Notes under the pieces: generated by a model
What the model saw: the letters and a program-made list of their open reading frames with translations, nothing else
What the model was told of the DNA's origin: nothing
Databases searched by the model: none
Shown here: positions 16,188 through 26,150 of the stretch, piece after piece
How the letters are laid out: every line of letters begins with the position of its first letter
How positions within the stretch are numbered: the first letter of the stretch is position 1
Position numbers and translations under genes: made by a program
NCBI RefSeq assembly: GCF_002979455.1
Contig: NZ_PCOU01000026.1
Coordinates: 1-64,000, forward strand
From: Chryseobacterium sp. MYb7
GTDB lineage: Bacteria > Bacteroidota > Bacteroidia > Flavobacteriales > Weeksellaceae
DNA length: 64,000 bases
Direction: 5' to 3'

Positions 16188-16547
16188 ATGACTATTCAAT
16201 CTCACGAAATTAATTCTATAAAAATTGCGGAAGTTATTTCCGATGATATGATCATCCAATCTGTTCAGGACGGGCTGGATCTTATGGGAAATATTTATTA
16301 TCAAGGTTTTGATAAAGTAATTCTTTACGAAAAAAATATTACGCCCGAATTCTTTGATTTAAAAACCAAAATTGCAGGAGAAATTCTTCAGAAATTCTCG
16401 AACTATCGTATCGGACTGGCTATTGTAGGAGATTTCAGCAAATACGAAAGCAAAAGTATGAAGGACTTTATTTTTGAAAGTAATAAAACAAAACATATCA
16501 ATTTTGTAAGCACTCTGGAAGATGCGTTAAATAATTTTCCAAAATAG
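16188..16547 (+). CDS. DUF4180 domain protein
   Basis: 119 residues covering the whole DUF4180 domain: ADVISDD-like AEVISDDMIIQSVQDGLDLMGN, then YYQGFDKVILYEKNITPEFFDLKT and AIVGDFSKYESKSMKDFIFESN. The function is unknown. It is probably cytosolic. It follows the serine hydrolase after 4 nt. Confidence 0.85.
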   Translation: MTIQSHEINSIKIAEVISDDMIIQSVQDGLDLMGNIYYQGFDKVILYEKNITPEFFDLKTKIAGEILQKFSNYRIGLAIVGDFSKYESKSMKDFIFESNKTKHINFVSTLEDALNNFPK

Positions 16548-16778
16548 ACTCTTTTTCAATTCTTTATAATAAAAAAGGGAAAATTTTTCTTCATTTTCCG
16601 TTATCAATACCTCTATAAAATCTATTTTTTAAGATTTCTTAATACAATACAAAGATTAGCATAATAAAAACAATCTCATTTATTTGTGAAATACGTAAAA
16701 TTTTAAGCCAAAATATGTTAATTATTAAGGAAAATTTAGAATTAATTCTATAAACACCAGCCTATTGATATTTCTTTG

Positions 16779-16786
16779 TATATTTG
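16779..16786 (+). promoter_or_regulatory. -7 box far upstream of the surface-protein gene
   Basis: TATATTTG matches TAnnTTTG. It is the best promoter candidate in the 541-nt spacer and implies a leader of about 300 nt before 17089. The part before it (16548-16778) shows only a weak GGAAAAT/ATTTTCC hairpin after the DUF4180 gene. Confidence 0.5.
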
Positions 16787-16792
16787 CAAAAA

Positions 16793-17088
16793 AACACGAG
16801 GGAATATGAATCTTACTTATTTAAGAGCTTATACGGCTACATAATTCAAATTTATTTTTCCGACTATTTCAGATAAGGCATGAAGTTGTCCTCTATAGGG
16901 CATTATGTTATATCTGTTATTGGCTTTTAGAAACCCAAAGATTTCTTCATGTCATTCTATGAACACAATTCATTATTCAAATGAACTGTTGGTGATACTT
17001 ATTCCTTTATGGAAACGACCTGGCTGAAAAAATGCCCTCAAAAAAAACATAAAAAAACATACACAAATTAAAAATTATTAAGAACATC
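16793..17088 (+). promoter_or_regulatory. Long leader with short ORF and long-range pairing
   Basis: A 12-codon reading frame (MNLTYLRAYTAT, 16806-16844) preceded by GAGGGA opens the leader. CATGAAG (16879-16885) can pair with CTTCATG (16945-16951), while AGGGCATT (16897-16904) can pair with AATGCCCT (17031-17038). The second pairing crosses the first, so they would form a pseudoknot or alternatives. This suggests cis regulation, but no known riboswitch is recognised. Confidence 0.35.
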
Positions 17089-17661
17089 ATGATTAAAAAA
17101 TTATTTCTACCAATCGTTTTAGTAAGTTCATTTTCGTATGCACAAATTGGGATTAACACACCCACACCAGATGCCAGCGCAGCTCTTGATATTTACAGTC
17201 AAAGTAAAGGAATGCTGATGCCAAGGCTTACTACAGCACAAAGAAATGCTATTGTCAATCCGGCTAACTCCCTTCTTATCTATGATACTGATAAGAAATG
17301 CTTAAGCCAGAATGTAGGTACACCTACCAGCCCTGATTGGCTATGTATCAGCAATAATGCAGTAAAAATGTTTTACATGCCTAGTGTTTCTTTTGATACT
17401 TCTACTACCGCAATTGGTAGGACTAAAGATTTATATACATTATATAAAACTCAATTCGGATCTCCAAGAGCAAAAAGTACAAGTGCTCCTGCATCCATTC
17501 CTTTTTTTCCTTCCAGCAAAGACCTTTACTATTATGTAACTGATGCTGATACTAACGTATTCAGTAATATTACTATTACTGATGATGGTGTAATGAAGTA
17601 TGATGTAAAAGCAGCGGCTACAGACTGTTCTTTTATTAATATTGTTTTCGTTGTTAAATAA
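17089..17661 (+). CDS. Secreted surface protein with GINT N-terminus
   Basis: 190 residues: a signal peptide (MIKKLFLPIVLVSSFSYAQ), then IGINTPTPDASAALDIYSQSKGMLMPRLTTAQRNAI and LLIYDTDKKCL. This is the N-terminal pattern of many Bacteroidota secreted proteins, probably fibre or adhesin-like. The C-terminal 100 residues are Ser/Thr/Asp rich with no recognised fold. The lectin-domain gene follows after 7 nt, so the two are likely made together. The function is inferred only from context. Confidence 0.7.
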   Translation: MIKKLFLPIVLVSSFSYAQIGINTPTPDASAALDIYSQSKGMLMPRLTTAQRNAIVNPANSLLIYDTDKKCLSQNVGTPTSPDWLCISNNAVKMFYMPSVSFDTSTTAIGRTKDLYTLYKTQFGSPRAKSTSAPASIPFFPSSKDLYYYVTDADTNVFSNITITDDGVMKYDVKAAATDCSFINIVFVVK

Positions 17662-17668
17662 TTGAGCT

Positions 17669-19210
17669 ATGATAAAAAGTACCTCAATTGTACGATACAA
17701 AAGACTTTTACTAGCATTTCCGCTGTTTATGCTGTCTCAAAATATAAAGGCACAGAATGAACAGGGAACAGGATATCCGTATTTCGTGAACTTCACTCAG
17801 GGGTTACAGCCTCAGGAAGCCTATAAAGTTGCCACAAGTGGTGTTCAGAATGATGCTACTTTCACTACAGACGGATTAAGACTAACCCGAAGTGTGAATA
17901 ATATTTCAGGAGGGGTAATTCTTGCTGATAAGATATTCAAAAGTGATCAGGGAATTAAATTCGAATTTGAATTCGCCATATATGGAGGAAATACAAACGG
18001 AGGAGATGGTATTTCTATATTCTTAGTAGATGGATCTATTCCTAAAACCCAGCTTAATCTTGGATACTTTGGTGGAGGATTAGGATATAGTTTTGTACGT
18101 GGTGGTGAGTCTACAGAAGGACTTAGAGGAGCCTATCTAGGGATTGGTTTGGATGAATACGGAAATTTTAAAACAAGCTTTAATCAGGGTGAAAGGGTTA
18201 GAAATGGAATTTTTGGTGTTGGATTAGCCGATGGAAGAAGTAATGTTTCTTTAAGGGCTAAACGCGGAAATCAGTCTCTGTCATCAGCTGAGCCTGCCGG
18301 ATACAATGGTTACCCGCTGCTTTACAGTACAGCTACGAATGCCTCCCCTTCCAGCAGCAACAGGTCTGCTTATCTGGATCCTGCAACGGGAAAATATATC
18401 GGTATTAAAAATACGACTCTTCAGCAATTCAGCATTGAAAGTGGTGGAACAACCTTTCCACTTAATGAAAACGATGCGAGATTCCGTAAAGCATTTGTCA
18501 CATTAGTGCCCAATCCTGCCGGTGGTTACAATATAACCCTGGAAATACAGCACGGAACTGTGAAAGAAAAAGTGATTGATAATTATTATTATCCTACTTC
18601 ACTGAAATATACTGAAACTACAATATCCAACAGTACAGTAAGAACTTTGGATACCTCAGCTCCTTCTACTTTCAGAATTGGGTTTGCTGCCTCTACCGGA
18701 GCCGCTAAAAACATCCACCTATTGAGAAACTTAGGAGTTACCAGACCTTATGCAGCGGAAGTAACAGATGATCTGTTTGCAGGATGTCCGGGGATAAAAT
18801 CAACGTATTATCCTTTGCTTAATGATGCAGCTTATTCTTCAGCAAGCGGTCAAAACCCGCCAACGCTTTCCTATAACAACCTTGATTTTAATTCATTCCG
18901 TTTTTTAGATAACAATGGAGCGGTGATTCCGAATATTACGGGTGGTGTTTATACCAACAGCCAGGGAACGTGGACCTATTACCCTTCTACCGGAGCACTT
19001 TCTTTCAGACCTGCGGTTGGATTCACAGGAGTTGCCCAGGTACAATATGATATTAAAGGCGGTGGAAGCAATGGTACCGAAGCTCCTTATAATAGTGAAG
19101 AGTACAGATCATTGCCAGGATTGGTACAGGTTAATATTTCAAGTGCAAATAACTGCAGCAAAGCCTGCGTTGTTTCCAACAAAAATGTAACTCAGAAAAT
19201 CATAAGATAA
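17669..19210 (+). CDS. Secreted L-type lectin-like domain protein
   Basis: 513 residues. The N-terminal segment contains a hydrophobic signal region (LLLAFPLFMLSQNIKAQ). Residues about 30-340 look like a legume-lectin/concanavalin-type beta sandwich (GVILADKIFKSDQGIKFEFEFAIYGG, GDGISIFLVDGS, GYFGGGLGYSF, GLRGAYLGIGLDEYGNF). After it comes an Ig-like or cadherin-like segment (NGAVIPNITGGVYTNSQGTWTYYPSTG). The end, NCSKACVVSNKNVTQKIIR, carries two Cys and no obvious type IX sorting domain. It may bind glycans outside the cell. Confidence 0.78.
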   Translation: MIKSTSIVRYKRLLLAFPLFMLSQNIKAQNEQGTGYPYFVNFTQGLQPQEAYKVATSGVQNDATFTTDGLRLTRSVNNISGGVILADKIFKSDQGIKFEFEFAIYGGNTNGGDGISIFLVDGSIPKTQLNLGYFGGGLGYSFVRGGESTEGLRGAYLGIGLDEYGNFKTSFNQGERVRNGIFGVGLADGRSNVSLRAKRGNQSLSSAEPAGYNGYPLLYSTATNASPSSSNRSAYLDPATGKYIGIKNTTLQQFSIESGGTTFPLNENDARFRKAFVTLVPNPAGGYNITLEIQHGTVKEKVIDNYYYPTSLKYTETTISNSTVRTLDTSAPSTFRIGFAASTGAAKNIHLLRNLGVTRPYAAEVTDDLFAGCPGIKSTYYPLLNDAAYSSASGQNPPTLSYNNLDFNSFRFLDNNGAVIPNITGGVYTNSQGTWTYYPSTGALSFRPAVGFTGVAQVQYDIKGGGSNGTEAPYNSEEYRSLPGLVQVNISSANNCSKACVVSNKNVTQKIIR

Positions 19211-19216
19211 AGTAAT

Positions 19217-19246
19217 AAAAACCAGCTTTTAAGAGCTGGTTTTTTT
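19217..19246 (+). terminator. Terminator after the lectin gene
   Basis: AAAACCAGCT / AGCTGGTTTT stem with a 6-nt loop and T run. It overlaps the 3' end of the convergent gene ending at 19229. Confidence 0.85.
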
Positions 19247-20218
19247 ATGATTAACAGGATTTTTAATAAAATACTGAATGGCATCTTCGATTGCTTTGTC
19301 AACAGGCTGGTATTGAATACCCAACTCCTCTACCGATTTCTGATTAGAATAATAATTACAGATCTGCAGTGCTTTCATATTAGAGGTACTGAGATTTGTT
19401 TTTATTTTTAATCTTCTTAAACCGTCGCCCATCAGTCCCAGAAAGCTTAACACTTTATTGGGAATAGCTATCATCATTGGGTTTTGATTGGTAACCCGGT
19501 TTACTTTTTTAAAAAATTCTTTATAGCTTAAGTTTTCATTGGCTAAAAGGTATTTTTCGCCTGCTTTTCCGTTTTCAACAGCATTTACTATTCCGGTGGC
19601 AGCATCTTCTACGTGTACAAAATTTTTTCCTCCTTTCGGATAAAAAAGCAGTTTCTTCTTCCACGCCCAGAAGATGATTTTTCCGGAACTCGGCTTACTG
19701 TCATAAGCACCAATCATAAAGGTTGGATTAACGATAGTTACCTCAGTATTTTTATTGTTTTTTAAAAGATAATCTTCAGCAGCCAGCTTACTTTGGGCAT
19801 AGAATGAATGGGTAAAAGGATAAATTTGTGGTGCTTTTTCACTTCCCCAGAACGCCGTGTTTCCAAATCCCAGGGTATTTGCTGTACTCACAAACAAAAA
19901 CTTTTTTACACCCATCAGCTCTGCATAGGTAAACAGGTTCACAACGGTAGCGTAATTCACTTTTTTATATTCATCATAACCGATGAGATTTTGGCGTGTT
20001 TCTGCCGCAATATGAATAATACAGTCTATATCAGTAAGAAGTGTTGAAATATCGGATGACAGATCCACTTCCATCAGTTTCAGATTTTCGTTTTCTTCAC
20101 CCAGCCAGCTGCTTTTCTTGCGCACCAGAGCAATAACAGAATAACCATTTTGTAATAATTTAATGATAACATTAGTTCCAAGAAGCCCTGTCGCTCCTGT
20201 TACACACACTTTTTTCAT
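19229..20218 (-). CDS. NAD-dependent epimerase/dehydratase (extended SDR)
   Basis: About 329 residues starting MKKVCVTGATGLLGTNV, the G-x-x-G-x-x-G dinucleotide site. The catalytic Tyr-x-x-x-Lys is in YAQSKLAAE, and the Ser or Thr side is in FVSTANTLGFG. It resembles dihydroflavonol-reductase-like extended SDRs. The substrate is unknown. Its ATG overlaps the stop codon of the upstream SDR gene (ATGA), so translation is probably coupled. A longer frame exists upstream but lies inside that gene. Confidence 0.88.
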   Translation of the reverse strand: MKKVCVTGATGLLGTNVIIKLLQNGYSVIALVRKKSSWLGEENENLKLMEVDLSSDISTLLTDIDCIIHIAAETRQNLIGYDEYKKVNYATVVNLFTYAELMGVKKFLFVSTANTLGFGNTAFWGSEKAPQIYPFTHSFYAQSKLAAEDYLLKNNKNTEVTIVNPTFMIGAYDSKPSSGKIIFWAWKKKLLFYPKGGKNFVHVEDAATGIVNAVENGKAGEKYLLANENLSYKEFFKKVNRVTNQNPMMIAIPNKVLSFLGLMGDGLRRLKIKTNLSTSNMKALQICNYYSNQKSVEELGIQYQPVDKAIEDAIQYFIKNPVNHKKTSS

Positions 20219-21000
20219 GCTTCGATCTCTCTTTTTATTGCCTGGGTCATCAATGGAAGCTTTATCCATATGGGCAAAATTTTCATCACCAGCCAACTGA
20301 TTGGGTTCACCATAATTACGGAATCTTTTTTAAACAATTGGCGAATACAGTAGGAAGCTACTTTATCAGGATTTAAAAGGGTTAATCTCCCCATAAAACC
20401 TTGCTTTTCTATTCTTTCAGATACATCCCTATTGGTTTTCATTGCTCCAGGATTCACAACACTTACAAAGACGTTGGTGTCTTTCAGTTCTTCATGAAGT
20501 CCTCTTGAAAATGAATGGATAAAGCTTTTGGAAGCGGGATACACCGTTTTAAAGCCAATGGGAGAAAAGGCAGCCATGCTTGAAACGTTCAAAATATAGG
20601 CTTTAGGTTGTTTGAGAAGATTGGGAAGCAGCTGATGGGTAATCAGTGAAGTGGCTGTTACATTCACCTGTAAAATAGTGTTGATATAATCAGAAGAAGC
20701 TTCAGTGAATTTTTTAGTTCCGCCAAGCCCTGCATTATTGATCAGAATATGAATATCAAAAGAACGGTTGAGCCATTCTGTAAGCTTCATTACATTTTCA
20801 TGAACAGAGAGATCTGTTTCATAGTAATGAACTTTTACATCATACAACTTCTTTAAATCCTCAGAAAATTCTTTGAGGTTCTGATCCGGAAGGCTTACAA
20901 GAATAACATTGATCTTTTTCCTGGCCAGATTTTCAGCGAATGATTTACCGAGCCCCTGACTTGCTCCCGTGACCACAGCATATGATTCTTTGGTGTCCAT
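20215..21000 (-). CDS. Short-chain dehydrogenase/reductase (classical SDR)
   Basis: About 261 residues starting MDTKESYAVVTGASQGLGKS (T-G-x-x-x-G-x-G). NNAGLGG and the catalytic Ser and Tyr-x-x-x-Lys (VYPASKSFIHSFSRG) are intact. It resembles cytosolic or membrane-associated SDRs acting on ketones or sterol-like substrates, but the substrate is unknown. It lies downstream of a membrane AraC regulator and overlaps the epimerase gene by 4 nt. Confidence 0.88.
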   Translation of the reverse strand: MDTKESYAVVTGASQGLGKSFAENLARKKINVILVSLPDQNLKEFSEDLKKLYDVKVHYYETDLSVHENVMKLTEWLNRSFDIHILINNAGLGGTKKFTEASSDYINTILQVNVTATSLITHQLLPNLLKQPKAYILNVSSMAAFSPIGFKTVYPASKSFIHSFSRGLHEELKDTNVFVSVVNPGAMKTNRDVSERIEKQGFMGRLTLLNPDKVASYCIRQLFKKDSVIMVNPISWLVMKILPIWIKLPLMTQAIKREIEA

Positions 21001-21158
21001 AAGTTTACATTTATGGTACAAAGCTATCTCGAAAAGCAGGTTTAAATGTTCCGGATTATCTGAACGAACTGATTTCCAAACGAAAACTAATAAACACATA
21101 AGGTTTTAAAAATCAATTATTTAAAACCATGAACAAGTAAAACCTTATAAACCGGAAC

Positions 21159-22247
21159 TTATTTTTTAAACTCAGAAGGGGTTTGTCCGGTCACTTTTTT
21201 AAAAGTGGTATTGAAAGAAGTTTTCGAATTGAATCCGGACTCGTAAGCAATTCCGAGAATAGATAGTTTACTGTTTGGTTCTTTCAAAAGTTTTTTGGCA
21301 TAATCTACTCTGTACTCATTTACGTATTGGAAGAAATTTTTTCTAAAGCCTGTATTGATCACATAGGAAAGATGATGCGTTGAAACGGATAACATTTCAG
21401 CCAGCCTGATCAGGTTAAGTTCACTGTCAAGGTAGGGTTTTTGCACTTCCATAATACTTTCCAGTGAGGTCTTAATCTTTACTAATTCTTCATCTGAAAT
21501 CAGTTTTCTCTTTACTTCTTCCGGATCGGAATCTTCCTCAATTGAGATTAGTTCCTGTCTTTGTTTTTCTTCTAAAGGGTAAATTTCATTTTGTTTCAAA
21601 GAATAATATCCCACCCAATAAATAACGGATAAAAAAACGGCATTGATAAAGAAGTTCAGTGATTTTGGATCATAAAACAGATTATAAATCACATAGATGA
21701 TATTCACCATAAGAAGTACCAGTATAATATACTCCAGCCAGTTCAGATTTATTCCTTCCGTATTGGAGGAAAACTGCTGGATCTTCCGCTGGTGCTTTCT
21801 GATGGTAATATAAGAAAGGCCAGTATAGAAAAGTGCCTGAATCAGAATGAGAATAACACTCAGATAGTCAAATGGTTTTGCATATCCCAATTTGATCAAT
21901 ATAAGACAAACCAGAAAAGCTGTGGGAAGTATTAAAAACTTGAGATCAGTAATTTTAAAGGTAAAAGAGGGGTTGGTATAGAACAATACACTGAAGTAAA
22001 AAACAATGGGTGTAAAAAACTGAATGAACCTGACCCAAAACAGAGAATGAAACTCAATGGTGGAACCCGTAATAAGAAACAGAACTTCATCCAGCCAAAA
22101 AGTAGACCATAGAAACAGAAAGATCCCGAACCAGAAATTGGCTTTATGGTTTACTTGTAAAGGATTGGCCAGCTTCAGCAGAGAAAGCAAAACCAATGAA
22201 CCATAGATAAGTATCACGATGAAACTGTTTAACTCTGATGTGTTCAT
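21159..22247 (-). CDS. AraC-type regulator with N-terminal membrane domain
   Basis: 362 residues. About seven hydrophobic helices occupy residues 1-220, and a two-HTH AraC domain follows (LIRLAEMLSVSTHHLSYVINTGF, then ILGIAYESGFNSKTSFNTTFKKVTGQTPSEF). Such membrane AraC proteins are common in Bacteroidota and probably sense an envelope or small-molecule signal. It may control the SDR and epimerase genes 158 nt downstream on the same strand. Confidence 0.88.
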   Translation of the reverse strand: MNTSELNSFIVILIYGSLVLLSLLKLANPLQVNHKANFWFGIFLFLWSTFWLDEVLFLITGSTIEFHSLFWVRFIQFFTPIVFYFSVLFYTNPSFTFKITDLKFLILPTAFLVCLILIKLGYAKPFDYLSVILILIQALFYTGLSYITIRKHQRKIQQFSSNTEGINLNWLEYIILVLLMVNIIYVIYNLFYDPKSLNFFINAVFLSVIYWVGYYSLKQNEIYPLEEKQRQELISIEEDSDPEEVKRKLISDEELVKIKTSLESIMEVQKPYLDSELNLIRLAEMLSVSTHHLSYVINTGFRKNFFQYVNEYRVDYAKKLLKEPNSKLSILGIAYESGFNSKTSFNTTFKKVTGQTPSEFKK

Positions 22248-22279
22248 TGGTTTTGATATTTTGATTAAAAATAGTCTTT

Positions 22280-22921
22280 TTATCCTATTCGCTTCCTTAC
22301 AAAAATTTCATATCCTAAATAAATTAGCGGAAGCGACATGATTCCTAAGAAAAGAATATTGCTCATGGCCAGCTGCGGATGCATTACAATGGAGTAAACC
22401 AGCCCGAAAAAGGCACCTCCAAGGTGGGCAGCATGTCCCAGATTGTCCCATTGCTTTGGATTCAGCATCATATAAACAGAATATCCGAAATATAATGTTC
22501 CAAATAACCATCCTGGTAAGAAGTTTACACTAATCTCATTGGGTGCCATAGCTATGGAAGCAAAAATGATTCCCGAAACAGCTCCTGACGCTCCAATAGC
22601 TGAATACCACGGTTGATTTTTATAAATCATCAAACTGAATAAATTCCCAAGAATCATAGATCCAAAATAAAGAATTACAAATCCTATTTCACCAAAGAAA
22701 CTCACAACAACTCCCTGGAAAAAGTACAGAGAAAGCATATTAAAAAATAAGTGCATAAAGTCTGCATGCAAAAATGCAGAACTGATAAGCCTTATATATT
22801 CTTTACGATTCGCAATAGCCCCTACATTGAATTTATATTTTTCAAACAAAGCTATATTATTGAATCCCATGTAACTGAAAATACATGTGACTGCAATGAT
22901 AATTAAAACAACTGTATCCAT
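22280..22921 (-). CDS. Rhomboid family intramembrane serine protease
   Basis: 213 residues with about six membrane helices. FLHADFMHLFFNMLSLYFF is the L1 His/Asn motif, the catalytic Ser is in AIGASGAVSGIIFA (G-x-S-x-G) and the catalytic His is in GHAAHLGGAFFGL. It cleaves membrane substrates; which ones is unknown. It follows topoisomerase IV subunit A by 45 nt on the same strand. Confidence 0.93.
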   Translation of the reverse strand: MDTVVLIIIAVTCIFSYMGFNNIALFEKYKFNVGAIANRKEYIRLISSAFLHADFMHLFFNMLSLYFFQGVVVSFFGEIGFVILYFGSMILGNLFSLMIYKNQPWYSAIGASGAVSGIIFASIAMAPNEISVNFLPGWLFGTLYFGYSVYMMLNPKQWDNLGHAAHLGGAFFGLVYSIVMHPQLAMSNILFLGIMSLPLIYLGYEIFVRKRIG

Positions 22922-22966
22922 CGTATTTTTTTATGTTATACCTGAGCAGACATTCTATTCTAAAGT

Positions 22967-25555
22967 CTATTCATTTTCATTATTCCCATCCTCCTGAAAC
23001 AGATCTCCGATAATTCCTCCGTCTTCATCCATATCTCCGCTTGGTTCCGGATCTTCGTATACTTCAGGTTCTTCTATAGGTTCAGGAATCGTAATATTAA
23101 TTGCTTTTACTTTGAACTTTGTAAACTGATTCCCGATTGCTTTTATCCCTTTTACGGCAATAAATTCATCAATGTTTATCGTTTCCGGCTCACGTTCTTT
23201 TCCTTTATCTTTCGCAAAAATGATTTCTGCTGTTACATCATTGGCTACAATTACGTTCTCAATGAATGATTTCGGGTGTTCAGAAGGCATGAAGGTCTGT
23301 ACATTCACCGTATTTTCCAGTAAGAATCTCTTGATAAAGTAAATGTCTTTTTCTCCGTCATAATAGATACAGGTAATCGGTTGTGCAGGTCTCCACTTTT
23401 CCAGAACCAGATATTCATCATCAAAACGGTTGCCAAGGTCAAAAGAAACCAGTTTTACTTCACCATTGGTATTGATTGTTAGAATTTTATCATCCCCTTT
23501 GAAACTTCCGAGAAATGTTCCTCTTACATCTGCATTCAGTCTCCTTACAGTATCATCAAACCAGATTTTTCTAGGTGCCAGAGTAGAAACTCCCTCTTCC
23601 TTCATATCTACTTTCTTTACCGCATATTTTGTCACCAGGTTTCCTTTGGAATCACGTCCTTTGATCGCAAGATCGGAAAAATTAATCTCCATTTTGTTCT
23701 TTCTGATTCTTGGATTGGGCTTTAACAATACTGTTACTGTTTCTGCTTCTCCATTAGGATTTGCTGAAAAATAAAGCGTTTCTGAGCCTTTTTTATCTGA
23801 AGCGAGCGGATAATCTGTATTTCTGGTAACTCCGGTTACAGAGAACCGTTTCATGTAATATGGTCCTTCTCTGCCTTCACGATAGATCATGTTATATACT
23901 GTTCTCTTATCGTTTTTTTTCCAGATGGCAACATGCAGAATATCTTTTCCGACAAATGTTTTAGCTTCTACTTTTACCACTTTCATACTTCCGTCTTTTC
24001 TGAAAATGATGATATCATCAATGTCAGAACAATCAAACAGATATTGGTCTTTTCTCAGAGATGTTCCGATGAAACCTTCTTCAAAATTGGCATAGAATTT
24101 TTCGTTGGCTACTGCTACTTTTGTAGCATCAATGGTATCAAAGATTCTAAGTTCTGTTTTTCTCTGTTTGTCTTTACCATATTTTTTCTGAATATTTAAA
24201 TAATAATCAATAGCATAAGCAATCAGATTAGCCAGGTGGTATTTTACCTGTTCTATCTTACCTTCCAGAGATGCAATATTTTCTTTAAATTTATCTAAAT
24301 CGAATCTTGAAATTCTCTTGATTCTGATCTCGGTCAGTTTTAGAATATCCTCTTCAGTAACAGCTCTTAAAAGATGTTTTGTATGAGGCTTTAATCCGGC
24401 ATCAATGGTCTTTATTACATCTTCCCAGGTTTTCACCTCTTCGATATCGTGATAGATTCTATTCTCGATGAAAATTCTTTCCAATGAAGAAAAATGCCAG
24501 CTTTCCTGAAGCTCATGAAGTTCAATTTCAAGTTCCTTCTTCAATAATGACACGGTATGATCCGTATTCATTTTCAGAATATCGGAAACATTCATAAACA
24601 TAGGTTTGTCTCCTACGATGACACAGGCATTCGGAGAAATAGTTACCTGACAGTCTGTGAATGCATACAAAGCATCTATCGTCTTATCAGGAGATACATC
24701 ATTATGAATATGAATCAGAATTTCTACTTTATCTGAAGTATTATCCTCAATTTTTTTGATTTTGATTTTCCCTTTCTCATTGGCTTTTAAAATAGAGTCA
24801 ATGAGGTCGGTTGTAGTTTTTGAGTAAGGAAGTTCAGAAATCACCAACGTATGTTTATCCGTCTGGGTAATTCTTGCCCTTGCTCTTACTTTTCCTCCTC
24901 TGTGACCGTCATTATATTCAGAAACATCAAGATAACCGGCTGTTAAAAAGTCCGGATACAGTTCAAATTTCTTTCCTTTCAAATAGGCTACAGACGCATT
25001 AATAAGCTCATTGAAGTTATGCGGAAGTATTTTTGTAGAAAGTCCTACTCCAATACCTTCTACTCCCTGTGCAAGAAGCAAAGGAAACTTTACAGGTAAA
25101 TCAATAGGTTCATTATTTCTTCCATCATAAGACTTGGTCCATTCTGTAGTTTTAGGATTAAAAACCACTTCCAGAGCAAAAGGAGTAAGTCTTGCTTCAA
25201 TATATCTTGCCGCCGCCGCAGAGTCTCCTGTATAGATATTTCCCCAGTTCCCCTGAGTATCTATCAACAGTTCTTTCTGCCCCACCTGTACCATAGCATC
25301 TGTAATGGAAGCATCTCCGTGCGGGTGATATTTCATCGTATTCCCCACAATATTGGCCACTTTATTATAACGGCCGTCTTCCAGCTCACGCATAGAGTGC
25401 ATGATTCTTCGCTGAACAGGTTTTAAACCATCATACACCGAAGGGATAGCTCTATCCAAAATTACATAGGAAGCATAATCCAGAAACCAGTCTTTGTATA
25501 GACCGGAAACTTTCTTTAAGCTTTCACCTTCATGCGAATGTTCTTCTGTCGTCAT
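22967..25555 (-). CDS. parC: DNA topoisomerase IV subunit A
   Basis: 862 residues. The breakage-reunion domain contains YVILDRAIPSVYDGLKPVQRRI, KYHPHGD and the catalytic Tyr118 in AAARYIEARL. A C-terminal beta-pinwheel is degenerate, and the tail is acidic (EDPEPSGDMDEDGG). The partner subunit B is encoded 0.6 kb upstream, which makes topoisomerase IV rather than gyrase the likelier assignment. It decatenates chromosomes. Confidence 0.88.
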   Translation of the reverse strand: MTTEEHSHEGESLKKVSGLYKDWFLDYASYVILDRAIPSVYDGLKPVQRRIMHSMRELEDGRYNKVANIVGNTMKYHPHGDASITDAMVQVGQKELLIDTQGNWGNIYTGDSAAAARYIEARLTPFALEVVFNPKTTEWTKSYDGRNNEPIDLPVKFPLLLAQGVEGIGVGLSTKILPHNFNELINASVAYLKGKKFELYPDFLTAGYLDVSEYNDGHRGGKVRARARITQTDKHTLVISELPYSKTTTDLIDSILKANEKGKIKIKKIEDNTSDKVEILIHIHNDVSPDKTIDALYAFTDCQVTISPNACVIVGDKPMFMNVSDILKMNTDHTVSLLKKELEIELHELQESWHFSSLERIFIENRIYHDIEEVKTWEDVIKTIDAGLKPHTKHLLRAVTEEDILKLTEIRIKRISRFDLDKFKENIASLEGKIEQVKYHLANLIAYAIDYYLNIQKKYGKDKQRKTELRIFDTIDATKVAVANEKFYANFEEGFIGTSLRKDQYLFDCSDIDDIIIFRKDGSMKVVKVEAKTFVGKDILHVAIWKKNDKRTVYNMIYREGREGPYYMKRFSVTGVTRNTDYPLASDKKGSETLYFSANPNGEAETVTVLLKPNPRIRKNKMEINFSDLAIKGRDSKGNLVTKYAVKKVDMKEEGVSTLAPRKIWFDDTVRRLNADVRGTFLGSFKGDDKILTINTNGEVKLVSFDLGNRFDDEYLVLEKWRPAQPITCIYYDGEKDIYFIKRFLLENTVNVQTFMPSEHPKSFIENVIVANDVTAEIIFAKDKGKEREPETINIDEFIAVKGIKAIGNQFTKFKVKAINITIPEPIEEPEVYEDPEPSGDMDEDGGIIGDLFQEDGNNENE

Positions 25556-25561
25556 TTGTTT

Positions 25562-26038
25562 TTAATCTTTTTTCTCTTTATTAGTTTTCACTACTTTGTT
25601 CAGCGAGAGTTTCAAATCGTTTACTTCTTTCTGGGTCAGATAAGAAATCTGGTACTTAAGTATTGTAGAACCATTATTCTTACTGGAAACGGTAATGTAT
25701 AGTCTTTTGAAAAAGAGAATACTTACCACATCATATTTTATCAGTTTGTATTTTGGAAACTCATCGTGAAGAGGCTTGTCTAAAAAGGGAATAATATTCC
25801 TGTTTTTAAAATTCAAAGCTTCTCCATCGCTGTCATATTCAAAAATCTGCCTTCCGCTGATATAAAAGATAATCAGCAGCAGAACAGGAACAATAATCAA
25901 TAAATAACTTTCTTTACCTAGTGCATTAAATCTATATTCATTGGCTATAAATATGATGATTCCAAACATGGTCATCATTAAAAGTAAAGTACTTAAAGAG
26001 TTATAAATTGATACTTTATTACGGTTGCTTAATCTCAT
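25562..26038 (-). CDS. Small membrane protein of unknown function
   Basis: 158 residues with two membrane helices (about 14-32 and 42-60) and a soluble, basic C-terminal part with a PH-like alternation of strands (LIKYDVVSILFFKRLYITVSSKN). No family is recognised. It sits between the topoisomerase IV B and A genes, 6 nt before A, so it is probably cotranscribed with them. Confidence 0.75.
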   Translation of the reverse strand: MRLSNRNKVSIYNSLSTLLLMMTMFGIIIFIANEYRFNALGKESYLLIIVPVLLLIIFYISGRQIFEYDSDGEALNFKNRNIIPFLDKPLHDEFPKYKLIKYDVVSILFFKRLYITVSSKNNGSTILKYQISYLTQKEVNDLKLSLNKVVKTNKEKKD

Positions 26039-26150
26039 TTTGATTTTTTGGGTGTAATTTTGCTTAATTTTTTATACCTCATCCAAAATGTGTGTGTTTT
26101 TTTTCAGTCTTTGCATTGCTTTTAACGAGCTGTTTTTTAAGTTGATCTTT

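Noticed and set aside
16576..16600. GGAAAAT/ATTTTCC hairpin after the DUF4180 gene as a terminator
   Set aside because: The stem is short and AT-rich with no T run; not convincing.
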